From NCBI GenBank assembly GCA_022701365.1, contig JAKUHH010000150.1:434001-498000 (forward strand): DNA of 64,000 nt. Reading direction: 5' to 3'. The notes below the pieces were generated by a model that saw only the letters and a program-made list of their open reading frames with translations, made no database searches and was not told the DNA's origin. The position numbers were made by a program, and so were the translations under genes. Below are positions 21,900-33,484 of the stretch, in pieces. How positions within the stretch are numbered: position 1 is the stretch's first letter; each line of letters starts with the position of its first letter. This stretch comes from Mycocentrospora acerina. Taxonomy: Eukaryota; Ascomycota; Dothideomycetes; Pleosporales.

Positions 21900-23021
21900 A
21901 TGAAAGCTTCAGTTTTCCTCCCGTTTATCGCTGCAGTGGCAGCTCTCCCTACTGCACACGATCTTTCACCACGAGCTTCGATCTCAAAAGTCAACGGACT
22001 CAAGTTCAATATTGACGGCGTCAGCAAGTATGTCGCTGGTACCAACTCCTACTGGATTCCTTTCCTCACAAATAACAACGATGTCGATGTGATTATGAGC
22101 CACCTGTCTACCTCTGGCCTCAAGGTCCTAAGGGTATGGGGCTTCAATGATGTGACTTCAATACCTGGCTCCGGTACTGTTTACTTTCAGTCTTTTTCGG
22201 GGTCGACTGCAACCATCAACACAGGAGCCAACGGCCTTCAGCGTCTCGATGTCGTCGTCAAAGCCGCTGAGAAGTACAATGTCAAGCTCATCATCAACTT
22301 TGTCAACAACTGGACTGATTACGGAGGTATGGCAGCGTATTTCTCTGCCTGTGGCGTGACCAGTAATGCACAATGGTACGCAGCATCTCGCTGTCAGACC
22401 ATGTATCAAGCGTATATCAAGGCTGTGATATCACGCTATCGATCGTCTACTTCCGTGTTTGCGTGGGAGCTTGCAAACGAGCCTCGCTGCAACGGATGCC
22501 AGACCTCTGTCCTCACCAACTGGATCCGCCAGACGTCAAACTACATCCGTTCCCTCGACTCGGACCACATGATTGCCATTGGCGACGAGGGGTTTGGGCT
22601 TTCTGGCGATGGCTCGTATCCATACCAGTTCTCGGAGGGTCTTGACTTTGCCACAAATCTTGCACTTCCCAACATATCTTTTGGCACTTTCCACCTCTAT
22701 CCTGAGTCCTGGGGTACATCTAACTCGTGGGGTAACGGCTGGATTACAGCGCATGCAAAGGCTTGCCAACAGCTCAAGAAGCCGTGCTTGCTGGAGGAGT
22801 ATGGCGTTTCAAAAGCGAGCGACCATTGTCCGGTGGAGAGTGAATGGCAGAAGACAAGTGTGGGATTGAAGGATGCGGGGATGGCGGGAGACCTGTTCTG
22901 GCAACTGGGTGATACGATTCCAAGTACAGGCCAGTTGACGCATAACGACGGGCATACGATCTATTACAAAAGCTCAGATTGGGTTTGCCTCGTCGATGAG
23001 CAGCAGAAGAGGATTGGTTAG
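21900..23021 (+). CDS. secreted endo-1,4-beta-mannanase, GH5 family
   Basis: An intronless gene for 373 residues. A signal peptide (MKASVFLPFIAAVAALP) is followed by a short propeptide-like ASISKVNGLKF start of the barrel. GH5 subfamily 7 marks are GTNSYWIPFL, LKVLRVWGFNDV, IINFVNNWTDYGG, the acid/base WELANEPRC (Glu194), FGTFHLYPESWG and the nucleophile LLEEYGVS (Glu300). Both catalytic glutamates are present. There is no carbohydrate-binding module. The enzyme should cleave beta-1,4-mannans of plant hemicellulose outside the cell. An in-frame ATG 39 nt upstream would bury the signal peptide, so the second ATG is preferred. Confidence 0.93.
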   Translation: MKASVFLPFIAAVAALPTAHDLSPRASISKVNGLKFNIDGVSKYVAGTNSYWIPFLTNNNDVDVIMSHLSTSGLKVLRVWGFNDVTSIPGSGTVYFQSFSGSTATINTGANGLQRLDVVVKAAEKYNVKLIINFVNNWTDYGGMAAYFSACGVTSNAQWYAASRCQTMYQAYIKAVISRYRSSTSVFAWELANEPRCNGCQTSVLTNWIRQTSNYIRSLDSDHMIAIGDEGFGLSGDGSYPYQFSEGLDFATNLALPNISFGTFHLYPESWGTSNSWGNGWITAHAKACQQLKKPCLLEEYGVSKASDHCPVESEWQKTSVGLKDAGMAGDLFWQLGDTIPSTGQLTHNDGHTIYYKSSDWVCLVDEQQKRIG

Positions 23022-24065
23022 GTACAGTCATGTGTCGCGCTCTTGTATACGCCTTTGTTTGCGCGATTCAGTTGTCGGATAGGCAGGCTGAGTTTTGAAT
23101 GGAAGGATCGCGCAGCCTGCGTCTTTATGTGGCTGATGCCAATTGCGATCTAATAATGGTCGTCTTGGCTCATGGTCAAATGCCTTCTCTTCTCGTCGCG
23201 TAGCCGAGCTCAGTGTCAGTCGCCACTCTGACTAGACTAAGCAAGACACTAGTATTGAATTATAAAGCTTTCTGATGCGATGATTATACACACGCGTCCT
23301 TTTCCAAAGAACTATAGGTAATGACCATTTCCTGTTTTGGGTTCTTGTCATGTCATGTCAGCCGCCTCTAACCTCGATTTGGCCTGCAGGCAAACCCAAA
23401 CTCTGATCCTAATATTCTGCATACATTCGTAGCCGCACTCTCACTGATCCTCTCGGCTCTCCCACTCGTTATGACGAATTGCGACGTTGGTACGGTGCAA
23501 TCGTCCGGCTTGGGTGTCCGCTAGTAGACATTGGTAGCGAGGCAGCTGTTGCTACCCCGCCTCAGAATGGCGAGAGGAGGTTGGGTAGCAAGTGAGAGTG
23601 CTGTCGATTGAAGACCAGCATACAAACTACTCTGATCACCTTGTTTTTCGTGTTGGTAATCACTCAGGAAATTAAATGTTCTTCCCATGAGGTTGAAGGA
23701 TCGCGTGGGGCTGTTGGGGGCCGAGATTCTGCGCCACGCTTAGGCAGATTATACTCTGCATTGGTTCCGCATGAGCTGAACGTGCAAGACCCCCAACGAG
23801 CACAGGGCTGAGATACACAATAAAGGCCTTAATTGCTAGGCACACCATTGACTGGCGTTGCGGCGCTATATCCCTTCCCCGTCTGAGAGTGGAGCTGCGC
23901 TGCGTCGCTCCTTTGAAAACTTGCAGAAATTGGCGTGGTACAGATCATACACGACAGCAATCGCTTCTGTACCTGTGTAGCAAGTGCGAGAGGCAACAAA
24001 AAGGAATCTGAAACAGCCGACTAGGTAGCAAGCAAGTAGGGGAAGGTGGACCGCAGCCTGCAGCC
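23022..24065. other. intergenic region, nothing recognised
   Basis: About 1 kb between two plus-strand genes, with short frames only. The right end is promoter and leader of the large membrane protein gene. Confidence 0.5.
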
Positions 24066-27000
24066 ATGGCCGACAGTGCCGACAACCGTCGTCCACTCAT
24101 CCACGAACAGCCCGACGACTATGAGACAACAGAAAGTACGCCTGCATTGCCATTGCTGGGATTCACCAACGACACGCACTCGTTGTCGTTCGCCCACATC
24201 GCGCCTCCAACCAGCCCCCCAAGCCCATCGCGATCTGCCTATGCGCGGATCCAGGGCGACACGCCGGTGGAGAGGAGAGTACAGAGCACCATAGTTGAAG
24301 AAGAGGAGGGGGAAGACATCGCAAACAGTATCAGGCAACAGGACACAAATGGTCTGGGCATCGCAGCTTCAAACTCGCCATCATTCGCAGGTAGCAGGCG
24401 CATCAGCCTTACGAGACGCCCTCTGCAGTCCACGACAAGGAGTCCCAGCATACTGTCACCCCCAGGCACAGCCGATCCGTTCCTAGGCAGGTTTCCCCAC
24501 GATTCGGCCGAAGGCACGCCAGACCTGACGCGTGAACGATTCAGCCCCAGCGGAGGCTACGAAGAATTTCGGCGAGGACTGCCCAAGCATGCGACGCAGG
24601 CTAATACTTCTGTCAACGACGACTATGAGCGTTACCTGAATTCCACAGCAAGAACCCCGGGCGCGCCCTCCATCAAGTCAGCCTTCGAGAACAACTTCCA
24701 CCCTGGACACGAATGTCCAACCACTAGAGATTTCTACCACGGCAAGCTTGGCTGGCTGAACGTCAGCATCATCGTTATATGTTTGTTTTCTACCGTCTTC
24801 TCGGGAATCTTTCTAGCCTTGGCACTAAAAGGGCCTCGCTATGGTCGCATGATCAGAAGTCAGGGCAGTTTCACGCCTTCAGATGCCATTCTCCTTACTT
24901 CAGTCATGGCCAAGCTCATCGAGCTCTCTTTTGTCACGTCCTTTGTCGCCTTCCTAGGACAGGTCCTCAGTCGGAGAGCCTTTATGAAAGAACATGGCCG
25001 AGGCGTGACTCTTTCAGAACTGAGTATGTGGAGATGGGTTGTTCAACCTGGCACACTGATCACACATTGGGAAACCGCTTTTTACGCTGGGACTTCGGTT
25101 CTTGGCATACTGAGTTTGCTAAGCGCAGTCGTGGCAACCCTTTACTCGCCCGCATCCGCTGCAGTGGTGCAGCCAATGTTAAAAGATGGCGGCTCATGGA
25201 CACCTATGGTCATGGCAGGTCGTGTCAAGACAGACTTTGCTAATATAAACTACGTAAAAGCAATGTGCGAAACTCCGATCCGTACTGACCAGGTGAATGG
25301 AGGTGCTACATGTGTGCAGATTGAACACGCTGGCCAAGGATATTACAACTACCAACGCTATCTCTCAAATTGGGACGTTGTAGCATCCAACTCGAACGGC
25401 TCGTCTAACCAAATCGAACGACCACCTGGCTTTGGACTTTTGTACGACAACACCACAATAACAGCCCAATGGGTCAACATCATCAATACCACGGAGGTTT
25501 CCAAGCAATATGGTCGGGTTATTAACAACGTTTCTATGGCGATGCCTCATTCAGGTGTTTTTCAAGCGGCGCGTGACCAAAGGAACGGAATTCTTCAGCC
25601 TGAAGAACTCAATTCAGAAGGAACGTACTCTTTACGTGCATCTGTGCCATCGCCGGTTTTAAATGCGCTTTGCGTCAATATGAATAAGGAAGAGCTCAAT
25701 CCTATCATGTACGAGACCTGGAACGATGAGCTTGTCAACATTACCACATGGAAAAATGGTGGGCTCATGGACAACGCCACGACTACGAATAAAACGGCCG
25801 TGGACGACATCTTCGGTTGGAATGACAAGAACCGAATTGACTATCCGCCAGTATTCCCAAGGTTCCCCCTCCCCTTCAACACTATCATGAACCATAGCAG
25901 GTAATCTTGAACTCTGCTCGGATACTTGATTTTGAAGATTCTAACCGTTTTCAGCTACCCCTGGGGAAGGGCTGCGATCTATTTCTTAGGTCAGGGTGGT
26001 CCAGCCGACGATGGAACCGACGGAACAGGCACATTTGCCTTGTGTCGTCTTCAGATGAGTCTCAGCCCTGATTGCCAAACACGATACAACGTAAGCGGTG
26101 CAAGTGGCTCAATGGAAAGTCTTTGCGAAGATCGTGCCGGCAGTATGCAGTACAGCGCAAGGAACCCCGATGCTCAATGGATTCACGGCGTCAAAAACTG
26201 GAGAGACATCGGGTTTGACTGGTCCAACAGTCTCTCACTTAATACTGGTATTATGGATGGGTATGCTAGCATCTCCAGGATGCTGAACCAGTTGATTTTA
26301 TTGCCTAGCGACCCGAATCCCACAAACCTCACTGTGAAACTCAATCCAGATTTGCCGAGTCTAGGCGAAGCATTGGCTGTTCTGGCTGGTTGTACGTTGC
26401 TCAAATCTATGATTGATGCTCCGTTTGTACATTTTTGGGTGAGTACTTATTATCGTCGCAATGAGTAACTATAGTGGTCATCAATTGCGTAACCCTTAAC
26501 TTACACCGAAATAAGCACAGAACTAACGTTCCCTTAGAACTTCACGCGCCCCGCCCTTGACATATATCAAACCCAGTATTTCAATGCATCTCTCAAGGCC
26601 CAGCAATACGCATCCGGCGGCGTAGACACAGCCTCAAAAGGCTGGGTCCTTATCTTGCTCCTTGTTTTTCTAATGGATGTTCTTGTTCTTATATATTTCC
26701 TGATAAACCGCGGCCTCGTCACCGATTTCTGCGAGCCGCCTAACCTTTTCGCCCTGGCTGTCAATTCGCCTCCCGCTCATGTTCTCGCTGGGTCTTGCGG
26801 AGGTGGTCCCGAGGGCAAGCAGTACATGGTCAACTGGTTCGTCAACCACGAAGGTGGCCATCTATACATGGAGCCAGGAGAAAAGGGACTCCACCAGCAT
26901 AGCCACGGGAAACCGCACGTACATGTAGAAGAAGTAGGGCCTGATACGCCACCAGTCCAAGAAAAATCGAGTGGCGGCTTCTTTAGCCCCGTTTCAGCTG

Positions 27001-27185
27001 CTTTTTCGAAGCTAAAGGGGTTAGGTGGTAAAAGGAATGCTCCTACGAAGCTTCAACAGGCGGTCGCAAGGGAAAGAATGAGACCAGCAAGTGTGGCCGC
27101 TAGCGAAGAGTACGAAATGGAGGATGGCAATACCCGAACACAGCGACAATATGCCAAGCTGGCTAACAGGAGGAGTGTATTGTAA
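24066..27185 (+). CDS. large multi-pass membrane protein, unknown function
   Basis: Three exons, 24066-25900, 25955-26438 and 26538-27185, encode 988 residues. I do not recognise a named domain. Residues 1-225 are polar and probably cytosolic, with an acidic patch (VEEEEGED). A membrane segment at about 230-252 (WLNVSIIVICLFSTVFSGIF) is followed by hydrophobic stretches near 275-300 (LTSVMAKLIELSFVTSFVAFL) and 337-365. A loop of more than 400 residues then carries many N-glycosylation sequons (NGS, NTT, NVS, NIT, NAT, NKT, NLT, NFT, NAS) and several cysteines, so it should face outside or the lumen. A final membrane segment lies near 808-830 (WVLILLLVFLMDVLVLIYF). The cytosolic tail contains a His-rich HQHSHGKPHVHVEE. 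The layout is that of a surface receptor or cell-wall protein. Similar conserved fungal proteins are, as I recall, uncharacterised. Confidence 0.85.
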
Positions 27186-28116
27186 TAATACCATGTGCAT
27201 GTAACGTAATGTTTTTATTACTTTTATGAAGGCAAAGAGGATATTGAATATTTCGCTTCGTCACCTAAGTTCTAAGCTGCTATGCTTCTTTTCTCGGTCT
27301 AACGTGTATTTGATACATAAACTATCAAGCTTGTGAATTGGCACGTTTTCAAGAGCAAGGAAAAACTTTCTGAAGGCTTGAAAGAGTTCGCGAGGTGGAT
27401 ACTGCGGTAGACCAAGGAAGAACCTCGGCGTGTTGAAGCTTATCATATCCACACAGTCCATGCACTGACGATATCTCATAAATTAACTCCTTCCCTCTTC
27501 AACTTTCCATTGCCTACAACTCGACTAGCATCAAATTATTTTAAAACAACAACAAAGGGACTTGATTGATAATGCGCAAAACAGCCACGCGGCAATTTTA
27601 GTTCTCAACAGTAGCGTTGGCTTTCCTAGTTGGATGAACCAATCAGTAGAGAGGACCACGCGTTGTAATTAGATCGTATTTAGCCATGATTGACTGTTAT
27701 ACCACTTGAGACATATTTCGGAACTTTTCACACCGCTATCCGGCCGAATCGGGACGGGTAACCTCCGAGAAAGATTGCCCCAGATCTCAACTTCGGGCTG
27801 TAGATGCCCTCCACATCCCTTTCCCCCTCCCTTCGGCCCGCATTTCTCAAGTTTCGAGTGAACAAATCAGGAATGGTATGGGTACTTGAGAGAAAGCACA
27901 GGATACCAACTGCCGTAGCCACTGCCTTGTTATACGAGGTGTGCAATGTTCGTATTTAGATGCTAAGCGTAATGTGGAGTATATGTGTATCTTATTCCTG
28001 CCATCCCGTCTCTGAACACATTTTCCCAGTAGCGGTTACCCCAAATTTTCCTCTTTCCAGCCACTAGGCTATTCACTTTCGTCGAATAAGCACATCCTCA
28101 ACAATCAATAGTCAAC
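27186..28116. other. intergenic region, nothing recognised
   Basis: 931 bp without a supported gene, containing the promoter of the MFS gene at its right end. Confidence 0.5.
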
Positions 28117-30010
28117 ATGCCGGAGAACGATACCTTTTATCAGGATGATCCAAAGGAAACGTCGGCAGGGCTAGAGAATGCCCACGCGTTAGGCACTGTC
28201 AGGGCGTTCGTTGAGGGTACCAATGTTAGGGTACTGATTCCGCATCCCTCTGACGACCCCAATGATCCTCTCAACTGGTGAGCCCAACTCTTACGTCTGT
28301 CGTCAATTCTGTTGTCTGACGCAGTTGTGTACCACAGGTCTCCGCGCTACAAACTTTATCTCGCCATCTTAGCATGTTTCTCTCTTCTCATGTCCAACTT
28401 TTTCGCTGCTGGTCCCTCAGTCTCACTGGTTCAAGTCTCAGTCTACCTGTTCAAGGCCCCATCTCCAAATCCTATGAACCCGGCCAGTCTAGCACCCGCG
28501 AGTATAGGAAGGTTCAACTATGGAATTGAACAGTCCGCATATTTGTTCTCAACAACAGCGTTAGCTCAAGGTGTTAGCAACCTGCAAGTCGTCTTTCCCT
28601 GGCTGGTTTCTTTCTGATGCTAATATGTTCAGTCTCTACGTTCCCCTGGCTATAAAGTTCGGACGTCGCCCGGTCTACATCCTCACTTTGGTGAGCTTCG
28701 CAGGTTGTTGTCTCTGGGCTGCACTATCTAGGTCCTATGGTGTTCTGCTTGCTGCCAGGATTGTTGGCGGCTGGTTCGCTGGAATGGCAGAATGTATTGT
28801 CCCACTCACAATTGCTGATGTTTTTTTTCTGCATGAGAGAGCACGATACATGGCGTAAGTCTTTGGGCTTGTGCTTGACTACAAGCACACTAAGCTAACG
28901 AATATTGTAGTATGCATGCAGTGGCACTTTCTTGTGGAGGTGCGTTTGGATCTATCATTGACGGTGCCATGTCTACATCCTTGCCCTGGTGGGACATATA
29001 CTACCTCATCCTTGGCGTTGTTGCAGCCATCGCCTTATTGGTATTCTTCACCATGCCGGAGACCTTTTACATTCGCACATATTCTCCCACGGTCAGGCAA
29101 GTTGATAGTGACAGTGTGAAAACGACCGACGGACAAACTCTTGAAATGTATGGAAACGGCACCAATCCTGGTGCTGTTCCGATGAAGAGGTCTTTCCGAC
29201 AAAATCTCACCATGTTCAACGGAAAGCTCACCCATGAGCCTTTTTTCAAGATTTTCATACGGCCAATCATCTTGCTCGCGCTGCCTTCTGTATTATGGGC
29301 GACCTTGTGCTTGGGTCTAGGAATCGGCGTCTTCGTCTTCCTCAGCACAACCCTTTCACAGGCGTATGAACAATCCTATAATTTCAGCACATTTCAGATT
29401 GGTATGGTATGGTGGGCCGCCATTATTGGAAGTATGATCGGCATGCCTGTGGGAGGCCAGTTCTCCGATTGGGTTGCGGACACGCTTAGCAAACGCAACA
29501 ACGGTATTCGCGAACCAGAATTTCGTCTTCCAGCGCTTATCCCTGCCATGATCGCATTACCATGTGCACTAATTACTTATGGACTGGGCCTCCACTACCA
29601 GACTCATTGGATAGTCCCAACCATTGGGGTCGGTTTATGTAAGATAATTTCATATCTAGCAACATGTGAGTAGTCTGCTAACATTCTCAGTCACCTTTGG
29701 ACTGGCGGCTTCTGGCGGTGTGACCATGTCCTACACAATTGACGCGTACCGACCTATCGCTGGAGAGGTGATTGTGACACAGATGGGATTCAAATCAGTC
29801 GTTGCCTTCTTGATGGCATTTTATGCCAACCAATGGATTGCAAAAGACGGCTATGCTGGGGCGTTTGGTGCGATGGCAGGCCTCATCTTCTTTGTGTATT
29901 TTCTTTGGGTTCCTCTCTATTTCTGGGGTAAGCCACTTCGTCGCACGACTCTCACGTGGCGAATCATGAGGCTTGTGGATTGGGATCAAGACCGTGAGAC
30001 TGGAGAGTAG
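28117..30010 (+). CDS. MFS transporter, DHA1-like drug/polyamine type
   Basis: Five exons, 28117-28277, 28338-28583, 28633-28854, 28911-29638 and 29691-30010, give 558 residues with about 12 membrane segments. A hydrophilic N-terminus ends in PHPSDDPNDPLNWS, the typical opening of fungal DHA1 transporters. Motif A-like NLLYVPLAIKFGRRPVYI follows the second helix, AARIVGGWFAGMAECIVP the fourth, and a central cytosolic loop (about 275-325) separates the halves. The second intron has a GC donor (GCAAGT at 28584) and an AG acceptor; removing it gives the family-typical NLLYVPL junction, whereas reading through hits a stop. Likely plasma membrane proton antiporter for drugs, polyamines or metabolites. 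A MATE transporter follows. Confidence 0.88.
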
Positions 30011-30762
30011 GAGCGTGCCAGACGTTTGTGTAGCATACGTTGTTCAATTCGAAATTTGATCCACGGCACGGATCAAATTTTTGCTCTCAGCAGTTGTACA
30101 GAATTTCTGAAGATATTTATTTGAAGTTAGAAACGTTTCCCCAGTCTGGACCGAGCTCGAGATGTGGAAGCCGCGCACCAATCAAACCTAGAGTTTCGAA
30201 TCTCGTCCTTTGCGTTCATGCAATCGGGCGTGCACTAGTTAGTGTCTAGGTAAACTGTTGGATGACAGCGCCATCCGGACGGCCCCGGTGCCATTTTGGT
30301 GAAGGGCATGAGCCTCCCCACGGCCCCGAGTGAACCTATAAGACTTGGAGGGCCGGTAGGTATAAATCTAACCCACAAATCCTTGTCAACATGGGGTAAA
30401 TGCAAGCCGATAAGCCTCATCCAGTCACAGATACCATCGATGTCTCCGTGTCGCTAGAACACACATCTTACATGCATGTCGCTCTATCCGCGCCGCCTTG
30501 ATTGATTCGCTCGGTAGATTTTGATCCTTCGCCAATATACCGGTTTAACGCCTTTGGTGTAGTATTCTTCATCGATACCCCATTTCATCAGCCTCCACTT
30601 TCTTGCATCTCGAATTTTCTCATACAGACACGGCATGCCGCTGTCTTTTTCATCAATGGCGTTCAGGCATCCAGATCTTAAAATTCGTTGTACTTTCTTA
30701 GATTTGTTCGGTATCTCGTTCTTTTGATACCTTTTTTGCCACTACCTCACAGCAACTCCAAC
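30011..30762. other. intergenic region between MFS and MATE genes
   Basis: 752 bp with no supported gene. It includes a GC-rich patch near 30270-30350 within otherwise AT-rich DNA. Confidence 0.5.
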
Positions 30763-32375
30763 ATGGCGAAAAATACCAGCAGACAAAACAATTGGATTTC
30801 CAATCTTTTTGCAAGGTCAAAAAATGCAGATGATGAACCAAACGAACGCACGTCACTGCTCCCACCTACACAACACGAGGAATGGTCAACTGGTGAAACG
30901 TATGAACTAGAAAACAGCGGTTTTTCAGAGTTCCAGCTCGTGTTGAAGGAATTATGGATTCTTCTCAAGGGATCTCTACCAGTGGTACTGGCCTATGCAC
31001 TCCAGAACTCGCTCCAAACAATTTCCGTCTTGATCGTAGGACGACTTTCCCCGGAAGCACTAGCGACTGCTGCCTTTTCCTACATGTTTGCAATGGCTAC
31101 AGGCTGGCTCATTGCTCTTGGAGGAACTACGGCAATTGATACTCTGGCATCCGCAAGTTTCACAGGGAGCAAGAATCCGCACGATCTAGGTATTATTCTG
31201 CAACGTTCGTTCATTGTTCTCTTTTTGTTCTACCTCCCGGTCGCGGTTCTCTGGATTTGCTCTGCACCAGTTTTTGAAGCTCTGGGTCAGGAAGAATTCA
31301 TCGCGCGAGACTCGGCCAGGTTTCTCTCCGCGCTAGTTCCGGGTGGACTTGGATATATCTATTTCGAAGCCTTGAAGAAGTATCTACAAGCTCAAGGTAA
31401 GAGAATAGGGTCAACTATAACAATCGTATACTAACTAGTGCAGAAATCATGAGACCAGGTACTTATGTTCTTCTGATAACTTCTCCATTAAGTGCCGGCC
31501 TGAATTACGTCTTCATATACACATTCAACTTTGGACTCATCGGCGCACCAATCGCCACTGGAATTTCTTATTGGACTTCGTTTCTACTTCTTCTCGCATA
31601 TGCGCGATTTGTAAATGGATGGGCATGTTGGGGAGGCTGGAGTCGCAAATGTCTACAAAACATGCAGGTGTTTGCACGTCTGGCCTTTCTTGGTGTCATA
31701 CAAGTCGGAACAGAGTGGTGGGCTTTTGAAATTGTTGCTCTTGTCGCCGGAAAACTCGGAACGATATCTCTGGCTGCACAGAGTGTCATCATGACGACTG
31801 ACCAAGTTTTGAACACGATACCATTCGGAGTGGGAGTCGCTACATCCTCGCGTGTTGGCAACCTTCTAGGTTCGCGCAACGCAAAGGGTGCTGCAAGAGC
31901 TGCAAACACTGCCGCTGTTTTGAGCATGCTATTAGGAGTTCTTGTTTTGGCAATCCTGATTGGAGTCAAAGATGTCTACGCGAAAATCTTCAACGACGAC
32001 CTTGAGGTCATTAGGCTCACTGCCAAAGTGATGCCCTACGTTGCTTTGTTTCAAATTGCCGACGGGCTCAATGGGAGCTGTGGTAGAGCTCTAAGAGGAA
32101 TGGGCAGACAACACATAGGAGCTACCGTCAACATTATAAGCTACTACTGCGGAGCCCTACCGTTGGGTATCTATCTGGCTTTCCATGGCTGGGGTTTAGT
32201 TGGGCTCTGGATTGGCCAATGTATTGCTCTGTATCTTGTCGGCTTCGCAGAGTGGGCCATTGTAGCCTGGAGCAGCTGGGATTACCAAGTCCAAAAAGCC
32301 TTTGAGAGGATGGACTCGGATGACCGAGCAGAATTGGGCATTTCCGAGGAAGTTGAGCCAATTGCACCTAGGTAG
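30763..32375 (+). CDS. MATE family multidrug/toxin exporter
   Basis: Two exons, 30763-31396 and 31444-32375, encode 521 residues. After a polar N-terminus of about 65 residues come two six-helix halves typical of MatE domains: GSLPVVLAYALQNSLQTISVLIVGRL, a loop with GGTTAIDTLASASFTG, then IMRPGTYVLLI, and in the second half TISLAAQSVIMTTDQVL, PFGVGVATSSRVGNLLG, GSCGRALRGMGRQHIGA. The protein resembles eukaryotic MATE exporters such as yeast Erc1, which export small organic cations or confer resistance to ethionine, driven by proton or sodium gradients. The substrate here is unknown. Neighbours are an MFS exporter upstream and an agmatinase-like enzyme downstream. Confidence 0.92.
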
Positions 32376-33484
32376 AACATGTCTACTAGGGTTGTTGTGA
32401 TTGTTGGAGACTGGTAAAATCAATCGGAAAATTATGCGGGTAGAGATAGATAGGAGATCCGGCAGTTCATGCAAGAAGTGTTACATGTCAAAGTATTACC
32501 CGAGTTGGCTGAGGCGGGATCTTAGCGCCAGGCCCTGGTCCCGCCCGGCTGGACGTCACCTCCTCTCTCCTCCACTCCCACGCGCCAACGTGTTCCTTGC
32601 GTGATATTTCCTGCATAACGACCCGGCTGGAGACAAGGCGGCTTATCTTTAGCATGCAACGACTAGTGCTAATATGAACTTGGCCGTTGCTTTCTTATTG
32701 ACCGCCCGCATCATCTACGGGCTGTCGAACCAATTCTCGTGGAAGATCTCCGAGCCGAGCTACCACTCACAACATGTCCTAAGCAATTGGAGCATAAGGG
32801 AGATTTCAAGATAATTGTTTAAATATTAGATAAACGTAAGAGTGTATCGGAAGCCTGTATCCAACGTAGGACATTGCACATGCTGGCCCCGCTTCTGATA
32901 AGATTGGTTATCAATACAACACTCTGAATACTGCCGTTACGCCATGTCCTACGTATCTTTCTATTCGCCAATGTCTGATCCCCAGACCATGGCTCCGTCA
33001 TCACACATGGCGGGGTGACTCCACCTGGAATCAACAACTGTGCTACTGCGTTTAGCAATTCTATCTAGAAGTAGATGGTATTTTTCTAGCCGCCTGAAGC
33101 ATTCATTTTAGATTTTAGCATTAACAATAAATGTAAGAAAAGAGTGTGTCGACAGCTTTTTCCTTGCGCGGCCTCTGACATTCACTGATCAGTGGTCGCT
33201 TAGGGATGCGAAGAAACCAACCCAGACATGCACTTGCAGTATTTGAAGCCAATGCCTAGAACCCATGGATACCTTCTAACTGATTGTAGGTATTGTAATG
33301 CTGAACTTGCATATATCGTTACGACATCATGGACCAGGGTAGCTTCGAGCTATTTACCCCAATGGAGCTGGCCAAATTGCCGAAAGGAGCTCAAGAAAAA
33401 CCTGTAGCTTATCTATATACCCTTCCCAGGTCCATAGCTTTTCTTGTCATTATTCAGACTCTCTTGTGCTTCAATCTCTGTAAA
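32376..33484. other. intergenic region before the agmatinase gene
   Basis: 1.1 kb with no supported gene. A TATA-like TATATA lies at 33414-33419. An in-frame ATG at 33329 precedes this TATA element and is not taken as the start. Confidence 0.5.
33414..33419 (+). promoter_or_regulatory. putative TATA box of the agmatinase gene
   Basis: TATATA, 71 bp upstream of the chosen ATG. Its position inside the upstream in-frame extension supports the downstream start with the signal peptide. Confidence 0.45.

Noticed and set aside
33329..33484. Upstream ATG extending the agmatinase-like protein by 52 residues
   Set aside because: It lies before the TATA-like element and would bury the signal peptide.
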